DNA from: Sporolactobacillus sp. Y61
Lineage (GTDB): Bacteria; Bacillota; Bacilli; Bacillales; Sporolactobacillaceae
NCBI RefSeq assembly: GCF_040529185.1
Contig: NZ_CP159510.1
Coordinates: forward strand, 1,488,001 to 1,552,000
Length of the DNA: 64,000 nt
Direction of reading: 5' to 3'
Below are positions 7,852-15,564 of the stretch, in pieces. Positions within the stretch are counted from its first letter, which is position 1; every line of letters begins with the position of its first letter. Under the pieces are notes generated by a model. That model was not told where the DNA came from. It ran no database searches and saw only the letters and a program-made list of their open reading frames with translations. A program made the translations under genes and the position numbers.

Positions 7852-9051
7852 ATGGGAAAAGCGTTAATTATCGGAGCAGGCGGTGTCGCTGGTGTTGTGG
7901 TACACAAATGCTGCCAGAATCCGGCTGTTTTTGAAGAAATCTGCATTGCAAGCCGTACCGTATCCAAATGCGAGGCTTTAAAAAAGAAACTGGACGGAGG
8001 GCGGACAAAGATTCAGACGGCACAGGTCGACGCGAATCACGTTCCGGAACTGGTGGCACTGATTAAGAAGTTTCAGCCTGATATCGTGATTAACGTGGCC
8101 CTTCCGTATCAGGATCTGACCATTATGGACGCCTGCCTTGAGACCGGAGTGGACTATGTCGACACAGCCAATTATGAACCGGAGGATACGGCGAAGTTTG
8201 AATATAAATGGCAGTGGGCGTACCGGGACAGATTTAAGGAGGCCGGGATTACGGCTCTTCTCGGAAGCGGGTTCGACCCGGGCGTCACCGGTGTTTTTTC
8301 GGCCTACGCGCAGAAGCACTATTTTGATGAGATCCATCAGATTGATATACTTGATGCCAATGCAGGCGACCATGGCTATCCGTTCGCAACCAATTTCAAC
8401 CCGGAGATCAATATCCGTGAAGTGACGGCAAAAGGCAGCTATTTTGAAAAAGGCCGGTTCATCGAAACGGAACCGATGTCGTTCAAAAAAGTCTATGATT
8501 TCCCGCAGATCGGACCGAAAGATATCTACCTGCTGCATCATGAAGAGATGGAGTCCCTCGCACTCCATATCAAAGGGATTAAGAAGATCAGATTCTGGAT
8601 GACTTTCTCGCAGAGTTATCTGAACCATCTTCAGGTCCTGCAGGATGTCGGCATGACCTCGATTGAACCCATCAACTTCGAAGGAAAACAGATTGTCCCT
8701 CTGCAGTTTTTGAAGGCGGTTCTTCCGGATCCGGCTTCCCTTGGCCCGCGGACCAAAGGGAAAACGAATATCGGCTGCATCTTCCAGGGGACAAAAGGGG
8801 GCAGACCGGTCAGGTATTATGTGTACAACGTCTGTGATCACGAGGCGTGCTATAAGGAAGTCGGCTCGCAGGCTATCTCCTATACAACCGGTGTGCCGGC
8901 GATGATCGGAGCCTCGATGATCCTGACCGGCAAGTGGAAAAAGCCGGGTGTTTACAACATTGAAGAATTTGATCCCGATCCGTTCATGGACGCACTGAAT
9001 CAGTTCGGACTGCCGTGGCAGGAGAGCTTTTCGCCGGAACTGATTGACTGA
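7852..9051 (+). CDS. Carboxynorspermidine/carboxyspermidine dehydrogenase (saccharopine dehydrogenase family)
   Basis: A 399-residue protein starting 'MGKALIIGAGGVAGVVVHKC', a Rossmann dinucleotide-binding motif, followed by 'CIASRTVSKCEALKKK', the signature of carboxynorspermidine synthases (Lys1-like). The enzyme condenses aspartate semialdehyde with a diamine (or agmatine) and reduces the product with NADPH to a carboxylated polyamine. An AAGGAGG site precedes the ATG and the stop is 11 bases before the decarboxylase partner. This pathway normally replaces SpeD/SpeE, so finding it beside both is unusual. The substrate (diaminopropane, putrescine or agmatine) cannot be read from the sequence. 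Confidence 0.88.
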   Translation: MGKALIIGAGGVAGVVVHKCCQNPAVFEEICIASRTVSKCEALKKKLDGGRTKIQTAQVDANHVPELVALIKKFQPDIVINVALPYQDLTIMDACLETGVDYVDTANYEPEDTAKFEYKWQWAYRDRFKEAGITALLGSGFDPGVTGVFSAYAQKHYFDEIHQIDILDANAGDHGYPFATNFNPEINIREVTAKGSYFEKGRFIETEPMSFKKVYDFPQIGPKDIYLLHHEEMESLALHIKGIKKIRFWMTFSQSYLNHLQVLQDVGMTSIEPINFEGKQIVPLQFLKAVLPDPASLGPRTKGKTNIGCIFQGTKGGRPVRYYVYNVCDHEACYKEVGSQAISYTTGVPAMIGASMILTGKWKKPGVYNIEEFDPDPFMDALNQFGLPWQESFSPELID

Positions 9052-9062
9052 GGGGGCAGCTG

Positions 9063-10199
9063 ATGGCTATTGATTTCAGGCAGACCCCTTCGCCTTGCTA
9101 TATCGTTGATGAAGGGCTGCTCATTAAAAATCTGGAAATCCTGAATACGGTTGAACGTCAGACTGGCTGTAAGATTCTGCTGGCACAGAAGGCGTTTTCG
9201 ATGTTTTCTCTTTATCCGCTGATGGGCAGATATCTGAGCGGCGTCGCCTCAAGTTCCCTGCATGAAGCGCGGCTCGGGCGTGAGGAAATGGATAAAGAGG
9301 TGCATGTTTACTCACCCGCTTACAGGGAAAGTGAATTTGATGAGATCCTGCACGTCGCCGATCATCTTGTTTTTAACTCCTTCAGCCAGTGGCGCCGGTT
9401 TCGCGACCGGGTGAAACAATCCGGGCAGCCTGTTTCCTGCGGGATCCGGGTGAATCCGGAATACTCGGAAGTCGCCGCCGGTTTGTATAATCCGTGTGCG
9501 CCATGTTCCCGGATGGGAGTCACACTGAAAAACTTTGAACCTGATGCGCTTGAGGGCCTTGAAGGCCTGCATTTTCACACCCTGTGTGAACAAAATTCAG
9601 ATGCTCTGGAGCATACACTTTCCGCTGTAGATGAAAAGTTCGGCAGGTACCTGAAGCAGATGAAGTGGATCAACTTTGGCGGCGGACACCACATCACGCG
9701 TCCGGATTATGATCTGAGCCGGCTGAGGCGCTGCATCCGCTTCATGCAGGATAAGTATGATCTTCAGGTTTATCTGGAACCGGGTGAGGCGGTTGCGCTG
9801 AATGCGGGGTATCTCGTTGGAACTGTGCTGGATGTGATGCATAACGGCATGGATCTGGCTATACTGGATCTGTCAGCCACCTGCCATATGCCGGATGTGC
9901 TGGAGATGCCGTATCGCCCGGTGTTGATTGGAGCGGGAAAGCCTGGCGAAAAGTCGTTTACGTACCGCCTGGGTGGTCCGACCTGCCTTGCAGGAGACGT
10001 CATCGGTGATTATTCATTTGATCACCGGCTCCGCCCGGGAGATCGCCTGGTGTTCTGTGATATGGTCATATATTCCATGGTCAAGAACAATACGTTCAAC
10101 GGCGTCGGTCTCCCGTCTATTGCTGTATTTAATGAAACAGACGGACTGCGTATCGTGAAATCTTTCAGTTATAAAGATTTCAAATCACGGCTGTCCTGA
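9063..10199 (+). CDS. nspC: Carboxynorspermidine decarboxylase
   Basis: A 378-residue alanine-racemase-fold PLP decarboxylase. 'TPSPCYIVDEGLL' opens the barrel, the cofactor lysine is expected at K43 in 'LLAQKAFSMF', 'WINFGGGHHI' and 'YLEPGEAVAL' are the phosphate and substrate regions, and 'GGPTCLAGDVIGDY' carries the C-terminal catalytic cysteine. It completes the route begun by the preceding dehydrogenase by removing the carboxyl group to yield (nor)spermidine or a related triamine. Length and motifs match Vibrio and Campylobacter NspC. It ends the operon and is followed by a strong terminator. Confidence 0.92.
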   Translation: MAIDFRQTPSPCYIVDEGLLIKNLEILNTVERQTGCKILLAQKAFSMFSLYPLMGRYLSGVASSSLHEARLGREEMDKEVHVYSPAYRESEFDEILHVADHLVFNSFSQWRRFRDRVKQSGQPVSCGIRVNPEYSEVAAGLYNPCAPCSRMGVTLKNFEPDALEGLEGLHFHTLCEQNSDALEHTLSAVDEKFGRYLKQMKWINFGGGHHITRPDYDLSRLRRCIRFMQDKYDLQVYLEPGEAVALNAGYLVGTVLDVMHNGMDLAILDLSATCHMPDVLEMPYRPVLIGAGKPGEKSFTYRLGGPTCLAGDVIGDYSFDHRLRPGDRLVFCDMVIYSMVKNNTFNGVGLPSIAVFNETDGLRIVKSFSYKDFKSRLS

Positions 10200-10200
10200 A

Positions 10201-10227
10201 AAAAGCCTGCCAATCGGCAGGCTTTTT
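10201..10227 (+). terminator. Rho-independent terminator of the polyamine operon
   Basis: AAAAGCCTGCC, a short loop, GGCAGGCTTTTT: a perfect stem with T-run two bases after the nspC stop. Confidence 0.93.
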
Positions 10228-10602
10228 CTTTAAAATATGAAAAATCTGACGATAATTGCAGGATTTTGAAAGAGGAAAAAAGAAAAGAGAATATAAGAAA
10301 TTTGAGCGGACACAGTGACTGCGCCTTTTCTTATCAGACGCTTACAATCTGTTCTATAATTTAAATAAAGTAAAGCAAAAACTAAAGGAGATGTGGAAAA
10401 TCGACGTGGTGGCGCACGCAGGGCTGTCCCAAATAAACGTATTTATTAAAAATGTTTTTTCACAGGACGACCCTCCTGCGCTACACGAATAAAGGACGAT
10501 CTCCATCCGGTAATCACTGCTGAAAACCCTTAAGCCACTGGCTCCTGACGAATACATGACTGACCGGAGAACTGCTTATACTGAAACATAAGGAGGGATT
10601 CC
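10228..10602. other. Non-coding gap of 375 bp
   Basis: Short frames exist on both strands but none combines a correctly spaced ribosome binding site with a start codon. A possible -10 (TATAAT at about 10355) has no matching -35. I see no other structure. Confidence 0.5.
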
Positions 10603-10863
10603 ATGAACAAATACGGATTTTATGCTGAATTCGATGGAAAGCAGTCGTTACCTGTTGAAATCAGCCGGCCTGAGGAAACCATGATTTCAGAGACCATGCT
10701 GTCATCAATCAAGGCTTTTGCGCGTAAAAAAGGGACGGAAGTGATCGGCGTGGATGAACTGAAAGACGGTGCCATGCGTGCTTATTTTCGCAAAAAAAAG
10801 TGGTTTCACAAAAATCCCGAAATCATTTATTATGTCAGTGAAATCACTGACCGTGATTCCTGA
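10603..10863 (+). CDS. Small cytoplasmic protein of unknown function
   Basis: An 86-residue protein with a strong site (AAGGAGG, seven bases before the ATG), no signal peptide and no membrane segment. It is rich in Lys and Glu, with a central 'FARKKGTEVIGVDELKDG' and the basic 'AYFRKKKWFHKNPEI'. I do not recognise the family. It stands alone between two terminator-like hairpins, so it is probably monocistronic. Confidence 0.75.
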   Translation: MNKYGFYAEFDGKQSLPVEISRPEETMISETMLSSIKAFARKKGTEVIGVDELKDGAMRAYFRKKKWFHKNPEIIYYVSEITDRDS

Positions 10864-10868
10864 AGTCT

Positions 10869-10912
10869 GAACGCGAAGCAGAACCTGACCGCCTGCCTGC
10901 GTTCATTTTTCT
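10869..10912 (+). terminator. Terminator after the small unknown gene
   Basis: GAACGC and GCAG pair with CTGC and GCGTTC across a loop, followed by ATTTTTCTTT. It lies between convergent genes and may act for the plus-strand gene only. Confidence 0.6.
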
Positions 10913-12067
10913 TTATAACTTCAACCTGCGCAGCAGATGGCCAGCCAGTTCTGTAAAAAAACGGGCAGCGGGCAGAACAGCCTGTTCGTCAACGATCAGG
11001 TCGGGATGATGCAGATCGGAATTTCCTGAAACGCCCATGAAAAAGAAGCTGCCGGGGATCTTTTTCTGGTATTCGGCAAAATCTTCACCAATGAGGGTCA
11101 GCGGGGGTTCAACCACGTTCAACCCGCAAGCCGCAGCCGTATCAGTGGCTATTCCGGATAAAAGCGGATCATTCACCACAGGCGGGCCGAGTCTTATATA
11201 CCGGACATGCGCTTCTGTACCCAGTGCGAGCGCCGTGTGTCTGGCAACCCGTTTCATCTTTTGTTCGATATTTTCCCGTACTTCTTCGCTGAACGTGCGT
11301 ACGGTTCCTTCGAGCTGCGCCCGGTCAGGCATCACGTTCCATGTATTTCCGGCCTCCAGCCGGGTGACACTGATCAGCGCCTGATTCAGAGGGGATGTAT
11401 TCCGGCTGATAATCGTCTGCAGGGCGCCGACCATCTGCGTAGCCGCAACAATAGTATCACTCCCCTTTTCAGGCGTGGCGCCATGCGTACCGATACCTGT
11501 GATATCGATGATAAACCGGTCGACAGCGGCCATCAGCGGACCGGAACGGATGCCGATGGTACCCGTCGGTAAAGACGGCATAATGTGCATGCCGCAAATG
11601 GACTGCACATCATCAAGCAGACCGGTTTTCAACACCTCAATGGCCCCATTGCCATTCTCCTCGGCCGGCTGAAAGATGATTTTAACGGTCCCCGAAAGTT
11701 CCTCCTCACGTTCCTTCAGTAAACGCGCAGCACCCAGCATCGTCGCCATATGCACATCATGCCCGCATGCATGCATTTTTCCCGGATGAACTGAGGCAAA
11801 AGGCAATCCGGTCTGTTCTGTTATCGGGAGTGCGTCAATATCTGAACGCAGGGCAATCGTCGGACCCGGTCTCTGCCCGCCGATGACGGCCAGAGCGCCG
11901 GTTTTCAAAGGAAATGCAGCCGTTCGAATGGAAAACTGATCCAGCCATTTGCTGATCCGGGCGGTCGTTTTGTATTCCTCAAAAGCGAGTTCAGGCTCAC
12001 GGTGCAGTTGTCTGCGGCAGCTGACCAGCCATTTTTCCACTTCGGCATCTGATCTTTTTGGAGCCAT
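10913..12067 (-). CDS. M20 family metallo-amidohydrolase (N-acyl amino acid or hippurate hydrolase type)
   Basis: A 384-residue peptidase M20D protein. Zinc-site motifs are seen in order: 'ALRSDIDALPITE', 'MHACGHDVHMA', 'FQPAEENGNGA' with the catalytic Glu pair, 'GMHIMP' and near the end 'TLIGEDFAEY'. These enzymes cleave N-acyl groups from amino acids or related amides in the cytoplasm. The start ATG at 12067 follows an AGAGGAAA-type site. It is flanked by a convergent small gene and a divergent phosphoesterase, so it is likely transcribed alone. Family members include hippurate hydrolase, IAA-amino acid hydrolase and N-acetyl-diaminopimelate deacetylase; nothing here distinguishes them. Confidence 0.9.
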   Translation of the reverse strand: MAPKRSDAEVEKWLVSCRRQLHREPELAFEEYKTTARISKWLDQFSIRTAAFPLKTGALAVIGGQRPGPTIALRSDIDALPITEQTGLPFASVHPGKMHACGHDVHMATMLGAARLLKEREEELSGTVKIIFQPAEENGNGAIEVLKTGLLDDVQSICGMHIMPSLPTGTIGIRSGPLMAAVDRFIIDITGIGTHGATPEKGSDTIVAATQMVGALQTIISRNTSPLNQALISVTRLEAGNTWNVMPDRAQLEGTVRTFSEEVRENIEQKMKRVARHTALALGTEAHVRYIRLGPPVVNDPLLSGIATDTAAACGLNVVEPPLTLIGEDFAEYQKKIPGSFFFMGVSGNSDLHHPDLIVDEQAVLPAARFFTELAGHLLRRLKL

Positions 12068-12224
12068 ATGTTTTTCCTCTCTTCCCTGATCCGAAAATTC
12101 TGAAGTTAAAGCAAGAATACATGATTTTCACGGTGCCGGCAACTGGTACCTTTTTCATTCAGAGTTCATATTTTACGAAAAAACGGGCATGATAACACAG
12201 CTGATGAAATGGGAGGATGCCGTT

Positions 12225-13280
12225 TTGAGAAAGCTGCGAATCAAATCGATCATGCCTGTTATCTGTCTGTGCCTCCTCGCCTCAGCGTCTGTTGCTTCGA
12301 AACCGGATGCCGGCGCTACCCTGGAAACGATCATGCAGCAGGGCACCGCTGACTCCGGTGCCCTGCTGCTCAGAAAGTCAGACTGGCTGATCAGTCAGCT
12401 GGAGCCGGTGCAGCGTAAAGTATCCCATCCTCTGTTTCAAGATGCCCCCCATGTCGATTTTACTTTCGGCGTTCTGCCCGACACGCAGTATTACAGTCAG
12501 TCCTTTCCGAAAACATTTAAAAAAATGAACCAGTGGTTTGTCGCTAACCGGGCATCGCTGAATCTAAAATATATTTTTCATCTCGGCGATATCGTCAATA
12601 ACTTCAACCGGAGTTATCAGTGGAAGAGAGCCGATCAGGCGATGAAGATTCTGGATGATGCAAAATTACCTTATGGCGTCGTGACAGGGAATCATGACGT
12701 TGGGGATCAGGCCGGACACTACAGCATGTACGGCCAATATTTCGGCGAAGAACGCTTTCGCTGGAACCCGTGGTATGGCGGCTCGTATAAAGATAATCGC
12801 GGACACTTCGATCTGATTGATGTAAAAGGTGAGAAGTTTATCATGCTCGGTATCGGCTGGGGCATCGGCGGGGAAGAAGTCGGCTGGATGAATCAGATAT
12901 TAAAAATCTATAAAGATCGGACCGCTATTCTTTATGTGCATGATTACCTGGGAAATAACGGGAAAAGAGCCGGACCCGGTTCGATGCTGTTTGAGCGCAT
13001 TGTACGTCCAAATGCCAATGTGAAAGTGGTTCTCAACGGGCACAGATTCGGAGCAGCCAGACGCGTGGATCAACTTGATGATGATTTTGATGGAAACCCG
13101 GATCGGAAAGTCCTGCAGATTCTCTCCGACTATCAGTCGATTAAGGGAGGTCAGGGTTATATCCGTCTGCTGGGGTTTGATCTGATCCATCACCGGATCT
13201 ATGTGCGGACGTATTCACCGGAAACCGGTCGCCACTATGTATTTAAAAAGAACGTCGATAACTTCAGCGTCGGATACTGA
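12225..13280 (+). CDS. Secreted calcineurin-like metallophosphoesterase
   Basis: Starting at TTG 12225 (GGGAGG eight bases upstream) the 351-residue protein begins with a signal peptide, basic 'MRKLRIKS' then a hydrophobic run ending in 'ASASVASK'. An ATG at 12189 would add twelve residues ahead of it and has no good site. Metal ligands of the fold follow: 'VLPDTQYYS', 'HLGDIVNNF', 'VTGNHDVGD', 'YVHDYLG' and 'LNGHRFGA', the last with H-R where H-x-H is usual. The enzyme would act outside the membrane on phosphate esters. The substrate is unknown; it has no operon partner. Confidence 0.85.
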   Translation: MRKLRIKSIMPVICLCLLASASVASKPDAGATLETIMQQGTADSGALLLRKSDWLISQLEPVQRKVSHPLFQDAPHVDFTFGVLPDTQYYSQSFPKTFKKMNQWFVANRASLNLKYIFHLGDIVNNFNRSYQWKRADQAMKILDDAKLPYGVVTGNHDVGDQAGHYSMYGQYFGEERFRWNPWYGGSYKDNRGHFDLIDVKGEKFIMLGIGWGIGGEEVGWMNQILKIYKDRTAILYVHDYLGNNGKRAGPGSMLFERIVRPNANVKVVLNGHRFGAARRVDQLDDDFDGNPDRKVLQILSDYQSIKGGQGYIRLLGFDLIHHRIYVRTYSPETGRHYVFKKNVDNFSVGY

Positions 13281-13335
13281 AGAAAGAAATGGTTAAACCA
13301 TAGTAGCAGCCCCCCTTTCGAAGCAGGCTCTGAAT

Positions 13336-14595
13336 TCAGGATTGATGAACCAGCTTTTTCTGATTTGAAAGTTGCTTCCGGGCCATCAGTGAAAGTAGTC
13401 CGACCAGAATCAGGCCGATTGCGCTGAGAGCGGCTGCGACAAAGTAGGCGGGAACAAACGATCCGGCCGTCTCGCTGAAGTAGGCTGCGATTCGAGGCCC
13501 AACGAAGGCACCGCCGGCATATCCGAGGAAAACGATCGCATAGTTGATCTCGAGATACTTTAGTCCAAACAGCTGACCGGTCAGCGGCGGGAAAAGGACC
13601 AGTACTCCGCCGAAGGAAAAGCCGAGCAGGATGATGCAGACGACGAAAACCACTAAGGTATCGGCGAATGCGATCAAAAGAAGCGCGCTGATGGTGATCA
13701 GAAGATCGAAAACCAGTGAACCGAATGCGCCCATCTTCTCGAACAGAACGCCAAAGCTCAGACGACCGATAAAGTTTGACAAGGTACTGACACTGACAAT
13801 GATCGCGCCAAGAGAGGCGGTCAGCCCGATCTGCTGCTGGGCGATGACCGATACGGAGCTGACCAGCATGGTTCCTGCCGTACTGGCGACAATCATAGTA
13901 ACGAGCAATAGATAAAACAGCGGCGAGGACACCATGACTTTCCAGTTGATATTGATTTTCTTCGGTTTTGTCTGTGATGATGATTTTGAAGGGCGAAAGC
14001 CGGGTGGCCGGTATCCCTCAGGGGCACTGTCCAGTTTCCAGGCGACGGCCCACGCCAGAATCAGGAAGGAAACGCCAAAGATGCGAAAGGCATTCAGCAC
14101 ACCGAAGAGCTCGATCACCTTCGCCGCGACCGGTGAAAACAGAAACGGGCCGATCGCTGCACTGGACAGGAGCAGACCGGATATCCTTCCTGATTGTTCG
14201 GGGAACCACTTCAGCGCGGTGACAAGAGACGGGTTATAGAGAATACCGGAACCGGCACCGGCGACAATGCCGAATGTGATATAGAACGCCGGAATAGATG
14301 AGGCAAAGGATGTAAGGAACCATCCGGCTGCAATGGTGAAACCGCCAACGTACATCATTTTCTTTGCCCCATGTTTATGCATATACATGCCGGCAAATAT
14401 GGCGGTGACGGCCTGTATCAGCGTATAAATGGAATAAGCAAGGTTAAAGCTGCCAAGAGACCATCCTCTCAGCTGAGTCAGCGGTTCAGAAAAAACACTG
14501 TACATCGCAATAGATGAAATAATCAGAATCAGAACCCATGCAGAAGAAAAAACCGACCATCGGTGATGAGCCAGTTTTGCGGGATCATCAGTCAT
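13336..14595 (-). CDS. MFS transporter, oxalate/formate antiporter (OFA) type
   Basis: A 419-residue protein with about twelve hydrophobic segments and the charged 'KHGAKKMM' loop between segments 2 and 3 that marks MFS carriers. The start at 14595 is chosen because AGGAGG lies eight bases upstream; the frame is open for 30 more codons without a site. 'FAGMYMHKHGAKK' and 'YNPSLVTALKWFPE' resemble the OFA (oxalate/formate) group, whose members mostly carry monocarboxylates such as lactate or formate. The substrate is not predictable. It converges with the phosphoesterase and is divergent from tRNA-Ala. Confidence 0.86.
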   Translation of the reverse strand: MTDDPAKLAHHRWSVFSSAWVLILIISSIAMYSVFSEPLTQLRGWSLGSFNLAYSIYTLIQAVTAIFAGMYMHKHGAKKMMYVGGFTIAAGWFLTSFASSIPAFYITFGIVAGAGSGILYNPSLVTALKWFPEQSGRISGLLLSSAAIGPFLFSPVAAKVIELFGVLNAFRIFGVSFLILAWAVAWKLDSAPEGYRPPGFRPSKSSSQTKPKKININWKVMVSSPLFYLLLVTMIVASTAGTMLVSSVSVIAQQQIGLTASLGAIIVSVSTLSNFIGRLSFGVLFEKMGAFGSLVFDLLITISALLLIAFADTLVVFVVCIILLGFSFGGVLVLFPPLTGQLFGLKYLEINYAIVFLGYAGGAFVGPRIAAYFSETAGSFVPAYFVAAALSAIGLILVGLLSLMARKQLSNQKKLVHQS

Positions 14596-14865
14596 TTGCA
14601 GGACCTCCTGTGATATGTAAACGCTATCATTACAGACCTTATTATATAACAGGTTTTGCACTATCCAGCGCGCAAAATGCGACAATCATGTGATATGTGC
14701 TGGCGGATCCACCGTTGCAGGAGTATCCGATAGCTGAAAGGTCGCACTCATGCGAAAAGCCTGATGGAAAACGAAAATAAGCGGTATCCCGCCATTGTGC
14801 CGGAACGGCGATACGTATGCTGGTATAAAGGATACGCGATGTCATGGAAGAGTCAGAAAAAAGGT

Positions 14866-14894
14866 TTGACAAAAGGCCCGGTTTTTGTTAATCT
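14866..14894 (+). promoter_or_regulatory. Promoter of tRNA-Ala
   Basis: TTGACA at 14866-14871 and TAATCT at 14889-14894 with 17-bp spacing, 24 bp ahead of the tRNA. The rest of the gap from 14596 holds nothing I can name. Confidence 0.75.
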
Positions 14895-14918
14895 TTTTCT
14901 TGTCTTGAGCAAGGTTTT

Positions 14919-14991
14919 GGGGCATTAGCTCAGCTGGGAGAGTGCTTCGCTGGCAGCGAAGAGGTCAGGAGTTCGAGCCTCCTATGCTCCA
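14919..14991 (+). tRNA. tRNA-Ala (anticodon GGC)
   Basis: 73 bases folding as a cloverleaf: acceptor GGGGCAT with ATGCTCC, D-arm around TAGCTCAGCTGGGAG, anticodon loop CTGGCAG between CTTCG and CGAAG, T-arm with GTTCGAG. Discriminator A; CCA is not encoded. Confidence 0.96.
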
Positions 14992-15078
14992 TAAAGCCCG
15001 TTGCAGTGGGATTTTTAAGCATACAACAGGGCAAAAATGCACAGCGTTCACTGACAGACCTGGTTTTGACCAGTTTTG

Positions 15079-15124
15079 AACCTCTGAGGGTGAGTTTTCA
15101 GAAACTTACTCCTGGAGGTTTTTT
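15079..15124 (+). terminator. Terminator downstream of tRNA-Ala
   Basis: A long stem: AACCTC with GGAGGTT and, inside it, TGAGTTT with AAACTTA, then TTTTTT. It could end the tRNA transcript. The remaining sequence to 15564 shows no gene or clear site. Confidence 0.75.
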
Positions 15125-15564
15125 CGTAACGCACGGGAGACATCCTGTCATTTATCGAAACGTAAAAACCGGTTGTGGCGAAAGACTGAGCCATACCGCT
15201 GCCTATACTTTCGAGCTGATCACTGAAATATGCTGTAGGCGCTTTAATTGCATCACCCCATACATTGATATTCTCTGACAAATTTGTGAACGATCAGCCC
15301 TGAAATTGGCTCAGAGCCCGGGTTCATAGGGATAATACAGGGCGTTTGTAATCGCTATTGTTCAGATGTTTCTGACTGTAAGCGATTGAATAATCCCGCA
15401 GAGTCCTTTAGACTTGATTATAGGGCAGCGACATGCGCCCTGTTATCGCATGTGAATGATTTCTCCAGGAACAGATGAATGTCTTCCTGATTGAACCTGT
15501 TCATGAATTTGTCGCTTCTGTTCGATAAGCGGTGAAGAAAAGGGTAATGCTAAAGGAAACAGAA

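Noticed and set aside
10354..10557. Minus-strand frame of 67 codons and a short plus-strand frame at about 10391
   Set aside because: No properly spaced Shine-Dalgarno sequence; AAAGGAG directly abuts the plus-strand ATG.
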